From NCBI GenBank assembly GCA_025267735.1, contig CM046298.1, forward strand, positions 25,737,866-25,801,865: a stretch of DNA of 64,000 bases, given 5' to 3'. The stretch is from Mactra quadrangularis. Its lineage: Eukaryota > Mollusca > Bivalvia > Venerida > Mactridae. A model generated the notes under the pieces. It made no database searches, was not told the origin of the DNA, and saw nothing but the letters and a program-made list of their open reading frames with translations. Both the position numbers and the translations under genes were made by a program. Shown here piece by piece: positions 1-11,932 of the stretch (position 1 is its first letter; the number at the start of each line of letters is the position of its first letter).

Positions 1-150
1 GCCTAATACTTTGCATATTGCTTCATCCCATAGTCCCATGTGGTGTAAAGTGATTTCATGCTCCTTGCTCATCTACTTCCTGTTTGTCGCATATTTTTAG
101 ATTTTTGCGGGGGTATCACTAGTGAGCATTAGCTCACAGATTTATTTGTT
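1..150 (+). mobile_element. Short interspersed element, GCGGGGGTATCAC family (3' part)
   Basis: The right half of a ~260-bp element seen complete at 55295-55560, 56831-57101 and 61667-61925 (+) and 33371-33632 (-). It ends with GCGGGGGTATCACTAGTGAG and an A/T-rich tail ending CTTGTT (here ATTTGTT). The left end lies outside the window. It contains the near-palindrome GTGAGCATTAGCTCAC. Superfamily not assigned. Confidence 0.8.
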
Positions 151-1739
151 TCTTCATAAATGGATTTCAATATTTGCCAGTGCCAGTGCCTGCCTGACCA
201 CAAATTAAAACTAATGTCCCCATGCAGCGGCACGTAGAGTCGCAGATTGATCAAAATTCAGCATGACGCTTTGTTGATGTTTGCACTGGCTTTGTTTCAA
301 TGACAGTTTACGGGAAAAGTTTCGCGGAGTTTTAGACCAATCAGAATGCATGTTTCAAAACTGAAAATTCCACTGGAAGTCAGCAGTGTCTCTCAATCCC
401 TGGAAAGTGATATTACTGAAATATGTGCCAGTTTTAAATCAGAAGAGCCGAGTCATTTTCCGAAATATGAAAAATTCGGTTCGACCGTGGACCACTCGGA
501 AAACGGTTCAGCACCATGCGTATATTATATAATAAGCTATAGCCAAACAGGAACCGTTTTTTCTACGTTTTTTTTCACCTATGATATTTTCAATCATAAA
601 TATATAAATGGATTATTCAATATAAGGGCTCCAGTGCCAGTTCAGTACATGTACTTAGTTACACTTTCACAAGAAGTTGACAACTTGTCCCTCATGAAGA
701 AAAATTGATAATAAATTTAGCATTTTATGATTTAATGTTCAGGGCAAAAAATGGAACCTGGGACGGTCAGATTTGCTAAGTCTAGATAATAGGGAAGCAA
801 CTGTATTACGCTCCCACTTCTAAGGGTTGTTCTTGTAGCACAATTATTTGAGGTTACATACCACTAAATGGTAACCGGAAGTGAGCATTTACCAGAAATA
901 GAAAGTGTGACATGGTGCTTGTTTATTTTTTGAGAGTGGGAATCAGAACACAGTTACCACCCTTGGTTGACCACAATAAGGAAGTGAATCCGCATAAAAT
1001 AGTGCCTGTGTAAAATACCATGTATGAAGGGTGAATGAAATGAAAGAGATGGAAAAAAGGGCATTTTCTGACAGAATTCATTTGAATGAACTGACAAATA
1101 CAAACTTTGATGAAGTTTTAGTGTGAATTTTTATATTTTGAGTGATTTTCTAAAAGGCAAAATGCACGTGTTTCCGGCTAATTACTGCCAAGTGTCATTC
1201 TAATGTAAACATGTGTTCTCAGAACTGAAATGCCGGAAAAGAATGCTGATTGACACCTAGTTTCATGTAGCCGAAATTATTTTTCTTGGATTTCTCTATA
1301 ATTACAGGTGATCTCAAGTTGCTTAGAGATTGAGTCAATGTTCAACATGTGATGGTGTTTATATAGAACATAGAGTGAAAATAACTGTGGTCTGAGGCCT
1401 GATTAAGGTGCACAGTTTTACATGGATTTTTTCTCTTTGAGAGGTAATAACTTTTTTATTTTTGGAGCTAATGTCATGAAACTTGGCCATGGGGTAGATA
1501 ATTGATGTGATGTATTATTATGCAATATTACATAATAGAATATGTTATTTTTTATTAAAAATCTGAAAATCCTACTTTCACTTAGAAATGTCATCTAAAT
1601 ATAGCATTGAGGTCATTTCCTGTAAAGGTTATAGCCTCACTTTCAGTTCAAAGTTCAAATGGGGGGTTTCTTTGAAAAATATCTCCTTAAGATCCAAGAA
1701 AACTCTGTTTTAAACAGACATGGTTATCTGTTATAGCAC
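151..1739. other. Intergenic stretch, no recognised gene
   Basis: AT-rich non-coding DNA. A 120-codon open frame at 346-708 (+) has no motif I recognise, no obvious splice context and a composition like its surroundings, so I do not call it a gene. No clear terminal repeats were found, although the outer ends of the transposon suspected at 1.7-4.6 kb could lie here. Confidence 0.5.
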
Positions 1740-1760
1740 GGTTGCTGCAAGAAGGGGCCT

Positions 1761-2081
1761 ATGGGTTATGGGGTCATCAAGGCCAAATTTCTTGATGCAG
1801 GGTGGCGTACGCTGCATGTGCATAAACTTCTTTTCCTGGTGCACCATAAAATTTTGCATGTCGATCCAGGTCTGAAGGTTTCGCACATGTGTCACGCGTC
1901 ACTCTGTGTTAATGCGGAACATTTGAGCCTTGAGCCCCATATCACCAACACCGAAAGAGTTAAATGTGTTAACCGGGGAATATGCTCTGGCCATGGGGTC
2001 TATTGGGACTGTCTGTTAAGTTGCCGTAAGTATTCCCTTTGTCACAGACAGATGTTATCACTTCATTTCCAATCTTCTTAA
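1761..2081 (+). CDS. His-Me finger (I-PpoI-type) endonuclease domain ORF
   Basis: A 106-codon frame whose core (residues about 41-84) fits the zinc-binding His-Me homing-endonuclease family. Spacing of H42, C44, C49, H54, N63 and C69 equals that of the catalytic His, the Zn1 ligands, the metal-binding Asn and the first Zn2 ligand of I-PpoI as I remember them (H98, C100, C105, H110, N119, C125). C75, H78 and C84 can supply a second zinc site with slightly different spacing. The conserved HLSLEP segment is present. An in-frame stop lies at 1734-1736, so the domain is short at its N terminus and may need an upstream exon. A GTAAGT at about 2027, just after the DCLLSC segment, could be a splice donor, making the last ~20 codons intronic. 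It faces the broken transposase at 2619-4498 tail to tail. Probably a transposon-encoded or domesticated nuclease; activity is not shown. Confidence 0.72.
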   Translation: MGYGVIKAKFLDAGWRTLHVHKLLFLVHHKILHVDPGLKVSHMCHASLCVNAEHLSLEPHITNTERVKCVNRGICSGHGVYWDCLLSCRKYSLCHRQMLSLHFQSS

Positions 2082-2618
2082 GTATTAAATCCAGCTGCTC
2101 CTATTTTTCTTCATGAAATTAGTATATTTCTCTTACCATGTACTTGCTTAATAAGCATGAACAGTGTATTCTAAATGAAATTGCTCAATTCACATTTGCT
2201 TTACATGAAAAATTTGGTTATGGACTGTTACAGTTCATGAGAAATTGTGTAATTTCACTTGAAATACCCTTTCATTGAATTGCATGGAAAACTAAAGCAA
2301 GCATTTTATTTGATATTATGTTTATTACTAAATATTCAACAATTAACAGCATTGATAATGATACTTTTGAAACATAACATAGAAAAACATGTACATAATT
2401 GAAATACATAGAGCCACAAAAATGAAAACAAACTAAATAATTAAAATGAAATGCACCATTTCATATTATCTGTCAGTCAGTGCATGTCAATTCAAGAACT
2501 CTTTTAATTGCTTGTAAATGAAGAATTTCTGGTCTGTACACTGTGCAAAGTCATTTCATCAGATTTCCCAACACTCGACCTTCAATATTCAAACAATGTT
2601 TGTGTCAAGGGAGGTAAT

Positions 2619-4498
2619 TCACAACTTGTCTGCATAAGTGTGGTCACTGTTGCCTCCCTTGGATGATGACAAACATGGGTCTAATTGACCTTTCCTATAA
2701 TCCGACACTGTAGGATGTGCCTTCCTGTAATTCAGATGTCCCCGGAGTTGTCTACCCTTTGATACAGCTTGTGTTTAACTGTTCCAGGTTTTTTAGCATA
2801 TTGTCTCTGGTAAGATTCCTCTCTTTGCATCTGATGAAGAGAATTTGACGCTTTCTCCGATAACTGTATTCCCATACATTTCAATTTCTTCTCAGCGCTG
2901 TCCGCAATGCCATTATTTAGCCGATGAATAGTAGAGCTGAGTCATCCGTGTACATTCCTAGAGAAGTCATTATTTTTAGGCAGGGCGACACTTATCGAGT
3001 GATTCACTGCTTCACATTTTTGTGTGCTAGTGCCCAGTTTCAGTTGTTTCAAAGCACATACACTGATTTTCATCTTCACAATGTCAAATATCAACTGTTT
3101 GTCACTCTCTTCCAGGCACAGATTTGTAATCTTTTAAGTACCTAGAAATACAGAGTGGTTCCACCAATTATTTGTAATTCCACCGGAACACACGTAAGAA
3201 TAACGCCTACACTTCGAACAGTCGCCAGCATAACAGCTCACTGTGGCTTCCAGAACATGCGGTAAGTGTTTCTTCATAGTTGTCATATCTCCAGCATGAT
3301 TTTTCATCATCTCCTTCAGTATGTAGCTACATCTAGCCTTTATGTCCATGCTCAATGCCTTCTGTTGTTCTTGCCTTTGGTCTCTGGTCTTTGCACCCGG
3401 GAACATACCATTGCTGAAATTGGCCTTGTAACAGTGTCGGAACTGTGCTTGCCCTAGATGAGTCGGGTCAGCCTGGCGTTCTACCTTCCACAAAGGGTCG
3501 AGCATTCGCATGGCCTCAGAAACACCCGCAGCTGATAGAGAATCACCATCTGTGGTCTTATATCGAACAAATGTACTTTCAGCATTCAATGTCTCTCCGA
3601 TTGATTTCCCAAGCTCGTACTCTGAAAGTGGTGCGTGCCAGTAAATATTTGCAGTGCAGCCAACATGTCCACCCGGACATAATACATCATATCCTTTACC
3701 ACGAAGCCACGCGGCAGCTATTATGTATTGCTTCTCCATCATCGTCTCACAGGCTATAGCAATAGACTGCGAAGCATTCTGGCCTGCCTTCTTGCGACTT
3801 GTGATACAGCTTGAATTGTATCGTCCATCCATAGCAGTGTTTATTGTATTCTCCGGGTTGCCTCTTTTCCGGTTGATCTTCTTAATAGCGTTGATTTTCT
3901 TCGTCATATCCTTATCATTGAGTTCTTTTATCGCGCTGCCCACCATGTTCGATCTTCTCTGCATACTGCTCCTAGCTGGAGGTGGGATGTCCGTACTTAA
4001 CAGTAAGTACCGACATCTGGTGTTCCCCATCGGTGTGTCTTGTAGACCTAAAGCAAGACTCACATTTGCTGTGGCAGGGTTTGGACCCCTCCTTGATGAG
4101 GAAACCTCCTTGTACAGCTTGAAAAATGGTGTTACAAAACTGCATTTTGTGCATTTGAATGACAGCTTCCAGCAAAGTCCAACCTTTCTTTCCTCTGCCA
4201 CAGTAAAATCAGGCTCCTCACATCCATTTTCCTCCTGCCGATGACTCTTGTATGCCTTATTGAATGCCCCTGTCATCTCTTGACTGTCAACAATTCTCAT
4301 GCCGGCACAGGATCTTTCATCTTTTCTTTTCTTTGTAGGTGAAGTCAAAGAAGCTCTCGGTCGCAGCAGTGTGACATTTTCCGACAGCTGACTACCATCT
4401 ACATTAGGTCTTGATGTTACTGGAAATTCATCTACAGTCATCCTGGTGATAGATCTCTTAGGCTTAGTATCTACAGGAGAAGTGTTGTCAAACTTCAA
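2619..4498 (-). pseudogene. Mutator-like DDE transposase, degenerate
   Basis: The main frame (3134-4498) has 454 codons and resembles the metazoan Mutator-like transposase domain: a CxxC zinc motif (C116, C119), an MDG motif with D224, TTDGDS with D317/D319, a DPTHLG segment near 344-349 and a Cys-rich stretch near 422-437. Family-like sequence continues past the TAA at 3134-3136 (KITNLCLEES...QKCEAVNHS...SLPKN-type), past a TGA at 2942-2944 and then across a frameshift near 2740 into NYRKAHP...DYRKGQ, ending at a stop near 2619. At least two nonsense changes and one frameshift make it a pseudogene. The nominal first codon is TTG; the frame is open back to about 4565 without an ATG, so the true 5' end or an upstream exon is missing. 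The superfamily is judged by memory; Kolobok or another DDE family is the alternative. Confidence 0.75.
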
Positions 4499-4565
4499 GC
4501 TTTTATTCCAGCAGTTGTGAAAAGTATGAAGACAAGTTGTTTTTTGATGAAAAACAGAAAATCAG

Positions 4566-5443
4566 GACTCATTTATATATTGGTAAGCAAGCGTTTAACC
4601 ATGCAGCCACCTGCAACTGTAAAAATGCATGGAATTTCTATAAAAGATGATCAAAAACATTGCTAGCCAAGCACCTGCTGTGCACACACTCTGTGGAATT
4701 CTTATCAAAGATGCCATCAGATAGCCACATGGGGGGTAAATATCCAGACAGTAGCAATCTTCTACTGGACATAACTTTTTAACCAGTAGGCCTATGATAA
4801 TGATTTATATATCATTTTGATGGTAAAAGGTTGGCCTATTACAAAATAACAAATTTGACAAAATGATGATTTTTAAAAATTATATAATGCTGTTTAAGTA
4901 TTATGTAATATGACCAAATTAGGATATAATTGGTTTCAAAAAATATTTTTAAAAGATACTTTTATTATGTGACTTTTAAATGCATATTTAAGTAGATCTG
5001 ATATCACAAGACCTCAATAACTAAATTTAATGTAATTATTTTCTGTTACATGACTTATTGTTTTATGCATTGTCTTTTATATTTTATTGGTTGCAGCCAT
5101 TGGAATTTGCTCTTCTGATTAGAATATTGTACAATGTGAAATTTTCATCAGCTATTCAGGTAAAAACTATAACAATTTTGTATAAATTGATAAGTATGTA
5201 GGCTTTCTTTAAAACTAGTTAGAGCTTAAAGGGAGATGTAGGCTAATGACAATATTTAAAAACTGTTGTTTTGCTCCACTATTCAAAGGATAGTGAGGCT
5301 AACCTACTCAGTTGTGTGTCGGCAGTGGCATCAGCGTAACACTTGTTACGATTATGCCCCTTTATACTTAGTAATTTCTTGGTTCAGTTTTATTGTGCAA
5401 GCTTTTCTTTTGAAACCACTGAAAGGATTCACTTGAAACTAAA
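4566..5443. other. Intergenic stretch, no firm gene
   Basis: AT-rich. One 63-nt segment (about 5097-5159) is open in one frame and flanked by TTGCAG and GTAAAA, so it looks like a possible internal exon on the + strand, but I do not recognise the 21 residues and cannot join it to anything. Confidence 0.4.
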
Positions 5444-5560
5444 TTAGGGACTTCAGTCAGTTATCTTTCACTGAAAAAATCTGAAGCAATCCAATTGGTA
5501 AGTAGCTAGGTCCTTTCAGTTGGAATCCTCGGATTTTATCAGTTAATGAAGATATTAACA
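5444..5560 (+). mobile_element. Fragment of the AGGGACTTTAGTCAG MITE
   Basis: Matches the left ~100 bp of the complete element at 57379-58087, including AGGGACTTCAGTCAGTTATC and the segment TTGGAATCCTCGGATTTTAT. The right terminal repeat is not found here, so this copy is truncated. Confidence 0.7.
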
Positions 5561-5859
5561 AGTGATGAAATGTAGATACATGTAGTTATACGGGTTAAAT
5601 TGGTTTAGTGTCCCTACCTACATGCTGAGTTATCCCAGGTTGAGTTGTCTTCTGGTGAGTTGTTTTTACTCTGTTTTAATACTTTCAATTTTATTTGTAA
5701 TATTTTATCAAATTTAAACTTTTAACTTTCAGCTTCATCAACTTGTCAAGATGGTCGCTGTTACATTATGGTAATGACAGAAAACAAGAAAGAATAAACA
5801 GAATGTCATTTTTTGTACATGATATAATTCTGGCCTGCTCCTACATTGTATTTAACAAG

Positions 5860-8800
5860 TCGTCTCGGACATTTCGTCCTTGAGATGTTTGTTGGCCAAT
5901 TACATTTTTCAAAATTGTTGACTTTTTATTCAAATTGGTACAACTTGAGGCGAATCGAGATGTTTACAGAATTCTTATTCGGAACTTCATACCCATAAAA
6001 TTCAAGGGTACGAAATTTTGAGCATGATTTCAAAATGTCGCGATACTTCCTCTAGTTTACCCAATCTTAATTTGGTACAAAATTTGTGAGGGCGAATATA
6101 GCCTTTCGGCTTCAAAACTTTCGAACCCAATTGAGAACAAAAGTTGTAATTGTGAATCAAAATGTCGCCATTCGTCATACATCTTCACCCCATTGTCGGC
6201 AACCACAGTACTTCCGTTATACTCCATACGTACCGTGGGCCTGGAAGACTGGCAAAATCTCGTTTATATCCATGAGGCAGGGGAGACTAATCATCTTCCA
6301 TTAAAATCGCTTGTTACAATGAAATGCACTTCATTTACTGGGTTTTTCTTACAATAAAAACCAATGCACGTTTATTAAAAAAAATGGTTCACTGGCTACT
6401 TTCCTGTAATGATTTTCTTTTGCGAAATTGCATTTATGTTTACGAGATTTTTCTAACCAAATAGCCCACGGTACATAATGCGGCATAGTGGAGTATGTAT
6501 TGTATCGTGGGATAACCGACGAATGTATGTATCCCAATATAAGAGGTTATGAACTCCGGCCTTTCTCCAACCTTCAGAGGTTACAAATACGGATGAATGG
6601 AAATAAGCGATTCAGTCTCGCTATTGGGTTCGGAATCGTTATATTTCTGTTCGTCCTTTAATTCCTTGCTCCCGTCCTCAATTTTCTCATTAGTACGAAA
6701 TTTTAATGGACGAACTGGCTCCAAACTTATAAACCCTATTACATGTATTTGGGTACGACATTTCCGTTCGTCCTTAAGTATGTTCGTGCTTGCTGAAGGT
6801 ACCTGAAAAAGGAAACGCCTCTAGACGTGTATTGAAATTTCGTACCTATTTAATCGGGATTGGAGAATTTCTCGACCAAATGGCGAGTTCAATAGGTACA
6901 TGTAATTGTAACTGCGATATTTCTGTTCGTCTTTGCCAAATTCGTACCCACTAAGGAAAGGAAACAGAAAATTGAGATTAATAGAAGTTCCAATAGTACC
7001 TAAATTTCGTAAATACTATTGAGTGTGAAAATTTTAAGAACGATTGAAATGGGCGAATCGAAATATTCTTATTCGTCCTTTAATTTCTCTAACCCTATGC
7101 GGCGTTCAATTTCTCGCACCCTAGTGAGGACGAAATTTCTTGGGGCGAATCGGAAATTACTATCGTCCTCTTATCACATATTGTGGATACGAATTTTAAA
7201 AGACGAACGGGAAATGCAGGTATTCGACCTCGAAACTTCAAAATTTGGAAGAGATTTTTAATTCACAGAAATTTCGTACCTTAGGATGCCAGTCTCTAAG
7301 GACTAAAATGTGAGTACTATTGTTGAAACTAGGATGCCTATAAATTGGGTGTGAACTTTCTATGGACGAATTGAAATATTCCTTATTTCTCTCAACGTCA
7401 GAAGGTACAAATACTTAACGACGAAAGGAAATGTCGCCATTATGCCTAAAACATTTTTGCCCCTTCATTTCCCCCACCTTAAGTAATTACTTATACTTGC
7501 GATCAAACTGATATATCGCTGCTCGGCCTCGAACTGACATGAATTTGGTACCAAAATTCAGGCGAAAATACTGCAATTCTGCCTCTAAATGTCGAACCTC
7601 TTAATCTGGTTTGACATTTCTATGGGGGAATTGAAATTTTCCCATTCGTCATTTAATTGGCGCTCCCTTATCAATGAGGTACGAAATTTCTATGGGCGAA
7701 TCGTAAATCCCAATCTGTTGTCTTTTTTTCATAAATGGGTACGAACTTTTTAGTGACACGCAGAAATTAAAAACTCCATTTTATGTATTTGGGTACGACA
7801 TTTCTGTTCGTCCGTGAGTATTCATGCTCATTGAAGGTGCAAGAAATAGAACGAATATGAATATCTCTAGAAACTTAGTACCTAATAAATAGGGATTGGA
7901 AAATTTTGAGACTGAATGGCATTCGTAACCACTTAATTGGTGTAAGAACCACTTGAGAACAAATTGCGATATTTCCGTTCATCCTTACAAAATTCGTACC
8001 CACTTAGCAGGCAAAATATTCAGATGAATATGATTTTATTTGCATCTTCGTACATATTTACTTAGAATACGAGAATTTAAAGGATGAATGGGAATGTGGA
8101 TGAATGGGAATGTTTTGATTTTGTCGCACTATGATTGTCCTTCAATTTTTTGCACACTTATCAAGTTGTTAATATTAGATGCTAATTCTTGCAGTCGAAC
8201 TGATATATCGCCGTTCGGCCTCAAAACTTTCGAACTGCTATGATTTTGGTACCAAAATTCTACAGGTGAAAAGATTGCAATTCGGCCTCTAAATTTTCGA
8301 ACCTCTTAATTTGGTTTGACATTTCTATAGGAAATTCTATCGAAATTTTCCTATTCGTCATTTAATAACCACTCCCTTATCAACATTTCTCCCAATCTGT
8401 CCTCTTTTTCTTACCCAAAGTGGGTACGAATTCTAAGGGACGAAGAGAAATACAGGTTATTGGCCTCCAAAATTTTGAACTCAATTTTATGTTTTTCGGT
8501 ACATTTAGAACATTTCCATTCGTCCGTAGAAATTTCGTACCCACGAAATAGGCATTGTAAAATTTTGAGACCGAATGGCCGTTCGTCAATAGGTATTCGT
8601 AACCACTTAGTTAGGGTGTTCGAACCACTTAATTGAGAACAAATGGCGATTTTCCGATCGTCATTTACTACCCACTCGGGAAGCAAAATATTAAAATTTA
8701 TAGGAATTTTTTATTCGCACCTAGAAAGTTCGCACCTATTTACATAGGATTTTCGATTCGCACATAGAACGTTACATATTTAAGTAGGATGCGAGAATTT

Positions 8801-9923
8801 TAAGAACCACTTAATTGAGAAAAAATGGCGCTATTTCCGTTTGTGCTTATTAGTTTAAACATATTTATTCTCAGAATATCACAATGTAAATGCGTTTGTG
8901 CTTATTAAATTCGTACCCGCTTGGGAAGCAAAATGATAAAATGAATAGGAATTTTCGATTCGCACCTAGAAATTTCGTACCTATTTACGTAAGATGCGCG
9001 AATTTTAAGAATGAGTAGGAATATATGGATTTGCCTGTACATGTAGTACAAAATTTATATAGAAATTTCTATTTTTCTCAGTAGGTACTAATACTTGGGG
9101 ACGAACGGGAATGTCGCCAATCAGTCTGAAACTTTCGAGCTGCTTTTGACTAGGTACTTAATATTTGAGCGAATTTCAAATACCCTTTCCCCTCCTTAGT
9201 AGGTACTTATTCTTACCATTTGGCCTCGAAATTTTCGAAGCGCTATGAATTTGGTACGAAATTTCTTTAGGCGAAAACATTGTTTTGTGGTCTCAATTTA
9301 CAAACCACTCGTACTTTGTTACGAATTTTCTATGGGCGAATCTAAATTTCCAATTTGTCCTCTAATTTCTCACTCTTATCAAGCGGGAACGAATTTTTTA
9401 AGGGACTAACGGAATTACAGGTTTCCGGCCTCAAAAAATTCAGAATCCCAGGATTTGGGTACTAACTTTTTATGGGCGAATTGAAATAGTCCTATTCGTC
9501 CTATTTCATGCACTCTAATTATTCAGGTGCGAAAGTTTCACCGGCGAGCGGAAATATCGCTTTTCGGCCTCAACGTGTTTGAACACCAACAGTTTTGGTA
9601 CATATTCTATATACAGTAAAGTTCCGCTATTAAGACCAGCAAAACAGATGGTCTTAATAGCGAATCGGTCTTATTATAGAGACCCTTTTTGTTCACAAAT
9701 TAAGCATTTGGGTCTTAATAATTGTCACAAATCTCATGATTTTGAAATAACAAAAGTGGTCTTAATAGCGGAACTTTACTGTAGTTGAATTAAATTTTCA
9801 TTCGTTCACTTGATTTACCGTGATTAAATGGGTACTAAGTTTCTATGGAGGAATTGATATATCTTGCCATTTGTCATCAAATTGTTCCGACACCTATTGG
9901 GTTCGGAATTAAGATTTGTGCTA
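5860..9923. repeat. Diverged satellite-like array, ~75-bp monomers in ~150-bp dimers
   Basis: About 4 kb rich in TTCG and CGAA words in an otherwise CpG-poor region. Two related monomers seem to alternate. One reads roughly GGTACGAAATTTCTATGGGC, GAATCGAAATATTCC, then ATTCGTCCTTTAATTTCTC. The other reads GGTACGAATTTTTAAGGGAC, GAACGGAAATATCGC, then TTCGGCCTCAAAACTTTCGA. The clearest dimer spacing is 9320 to 9474 (154 bp). Longer-range matches also occur (7510/8198, 6741/7770, 6876/7908/8567), showing a higher-order arrangement. Copies are strongly diverged with indels. A 168-bp MITE interrupts the array and a SINE bounds its right end. Short frames in it are not convincing proteins. Family unknown to me. 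Confidence 0.75.
9614..9781. mobile_element. Tc1/mariner-type MITE inside the satellite array
   Basis: Perfect terminal inverted repeats of about 25 bp, beginning CAGTAAAGTTCCGCTATT at the left and mirrored at the right, flanked by TA on both sides as expected for Tc1/mariner target duplication. No coding capacity. The interior repeats parts of the terminal sequence (GGTCTTAATAGCG). Confidence 0.88.
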
Positions 9924-10200
9924 CCCGGGTCGATAGCGCAGTTGGGGATTTGGATACTCGTGCCTGAGGGGGTGCAGGTTCGAATCCCACCTGGGGAGGT
10001 TATACCCTTTCATGAAAATTTTACAATAATGTCGATTTTCCTCCATTGATTAGATAATATGGAGAAGTTTCCGGCTTTGTGGTAGGGTAGGTGAGTACTG
10101 GTTATAGACAATGGTCCAGGAAAGTTAGGTTTGGTGCGCTAGACGCCGTGAAATGACCTACATTGTTTTGATACGGCGTTAACTCCAATAAATAAATATG
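9924..10200 (+). mobile_element. tRNA-derived SINE
   Basis: The head carries an A box (TAGCGCAGTTGGGG) and a B box (GGTTCGAATCC) in tRNA-like spacing; the stems are degenerate, so it is not a working tRNA gene. The body shares GTGGTAGG, AGTACTGG, GTCCAGGAAA and ATGACCTA blocks with the SINE at 17636-17877, and the tail is AATAAATAAAT. It sits at the right edge of the satellite array. Confidence 0.82.
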
Positions 10201-11238
10201 TTTTACTTTCAGTGCAAGGTGTGTTCTAATAAACATACAGATGATAATGCAGATAGGTTGACATCTACCTCCTTAAATTATGAATATTCAATAACAATTC
10301 GGAATTCATACTACTTGTAATGCGGTTTTTTTCCGCACTGGCGAGGTACAAACATCGTATTTCATACTTTATAGCTGAAAACCACAACGAAACAATAACC
10401 CTATTGTTTCTGTACACATATAGTTACAATGTAAGAACTTATTTCTGTTCGTATCACTGGGAAATTCTATAAACTTCCGGGTGAAGTCCATTCTCGCACC
10501 CTAGGGTTAACAAGATTCTCGATCTAGTTTCGACAATCTTGATAGCCTCTTGGAACGAGAATGGGTGAAGTCCAACAGAACGTGTTTTTTTGTATTTTAT
10601 ACTAAGGGAGATAATCCAAATTTAAAGTTGATACTGTTGTTTCGTAGTTATCCTATTATATTAACAAAAATCTTGCAAACGAAATCATTGCAAGTCAAAA
10701 GTAGTAAACAATTATCAAATGTTTAATGCATTACTCTATCAATTTCAAATACACTATGATTATTCTGAAACTGTATAAACTCTAAAACTTATCATGCAAT
10801 AATTAATACCTTTCACCAGCTTGACTGCTGCGACAAAATTATATAGTTGACGTGCAGTAAGAGTAAGACGTTTGTGGAAAAAAATACGGACGTCAGTATT
10901 GGTATCACCCCCTTTAATTTCGTGAAGCTCTGTATGTGCCACATAAATGGGACAATGATCTGCTACCTCTCTGGACACATTCAGGACTCTCCTTGCATAT
11001 GGTGCCTGAGTAACTTATCATGAAATATTTAGACATAGACTGTTTTAAAAGACAATTTTAAATTTTATCACAAATAATTCTACATAGACACCTCGCACCA
11101 CCACCATAAGTTTTTTTCGGTGAGCAAATTACGATCTATAAAGATTCTGCTCAATATAAATTGGAAGAAAAAGAAGACCCTTCATTCAGCTGAGTCATTT
11201 CAGTGCTTTGATTAAAGTGTGACTGTTTTTTCGAATTG
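10201..11238. other. Intergenic stretch, no recognised gene
   Basis: No gene seen. Around 10,490-10,590 there is a small structured block with GGGTGAAGTCC twice in direct orientation and CATTCTCG/CGAGAATG inverted, possibly an old short element. Confidence 0.4.
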
Positions 11239-11695
11239 GGGACAAAACGGACCATGAGACGAAACGGACCATGCCAAAACGGACCAAAGTAGGGACGAAA
11301 CGGACCATATTTGTGGGACAAAACGGACCATAGTCGGGACAAAACGGACCATTGTCGGGACAAAACGGACCATAAGAAAAAATATATTATATTACTAAAC
11401 AAAAATATATTGATTTAATGAAATAAAAGTTGAAGTAGTAAAGAGTAAAAATATTGAGTAAAAATATTGATATTTTTCATAACAAAACACTACATACCCG
11501 TATCTTTATTTCACCCTTGCAAACAATTACAGTAATTGTGTTATTTTTTGTTGTTTTTTTTTTCATGGAAAACTTCTTATCTTAAATAACACCAAACTGA
11601 TGACAATTATTGACTAGAATGGAAAAATATTTTTTGTTAGTTTATTTCATTGTTTTTTTTTAATAACATCAATCTTAGGACAATTTTCTCAACAG

Positions 11696-11932
11696 AAGAG
11701 CTTCAAAGGGCATTTGCCTTTTTATCTATTGGTAACATTGTTGCACCAAGAGTCTAGGGACATACCCTTTATTTGTAAACTTGTTAAGGAAGGGAAACTC
11801 AAGAGATACCAAAAGAAGTCAGGAAAAACCACCCAATCTGTTTTGATGAAATTATGGTCACAGTATTCTAAGAGAGATATAACAACCAAACAACTGTTAG
11901 ATGGGTGTGCCAACGTATACTCGCCAGTTTAA
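11696..11932 (+). other. Unrecognised exon-like open frame inside FB1
   Basis: A 78-codon open frame preceded by a pyrimidine-rich tract and CAACAG, like a terminal exon, ending in TAA. The protein is basic in its middle (KEGKLKRYQKKSGK) and ends LWSQYSKRDITTKQLLDGC. That tail loosely recalls the last helices of death-fold domains, but similarity is too weak to call. No upstream exon was found. It may be captured host sequence, transposon sequence or chance. Confidence 0.25.

Noticed and set aside
346..708. 120-codon open frame
   Set aside because: No recognisable motif or family, no splice context, and an unremarkable composition; kept only as a note in the gap entry.
3445..4244. Several open frames opposite the transposase
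   Set aside because: They lie antisense to the transposase pseudogene and are shadows of its coding sequence.
5097..5159. Possible 21-codon internal exon
   Set aside because: Splice-like borders and an open frame, but no partner exons and no recognised similarity; chance is likely at this length.
6086..8686. Open frames within the TTCG-rich array
   Set aside because: They follow the repeat units, switch strand and frame, and share no consistent protein motif between units.
9924..9996. tRNA gene
   Set aside because: A and B boxes are present but stems are poorly paired and it is joined to a SINE body shared with another locus.
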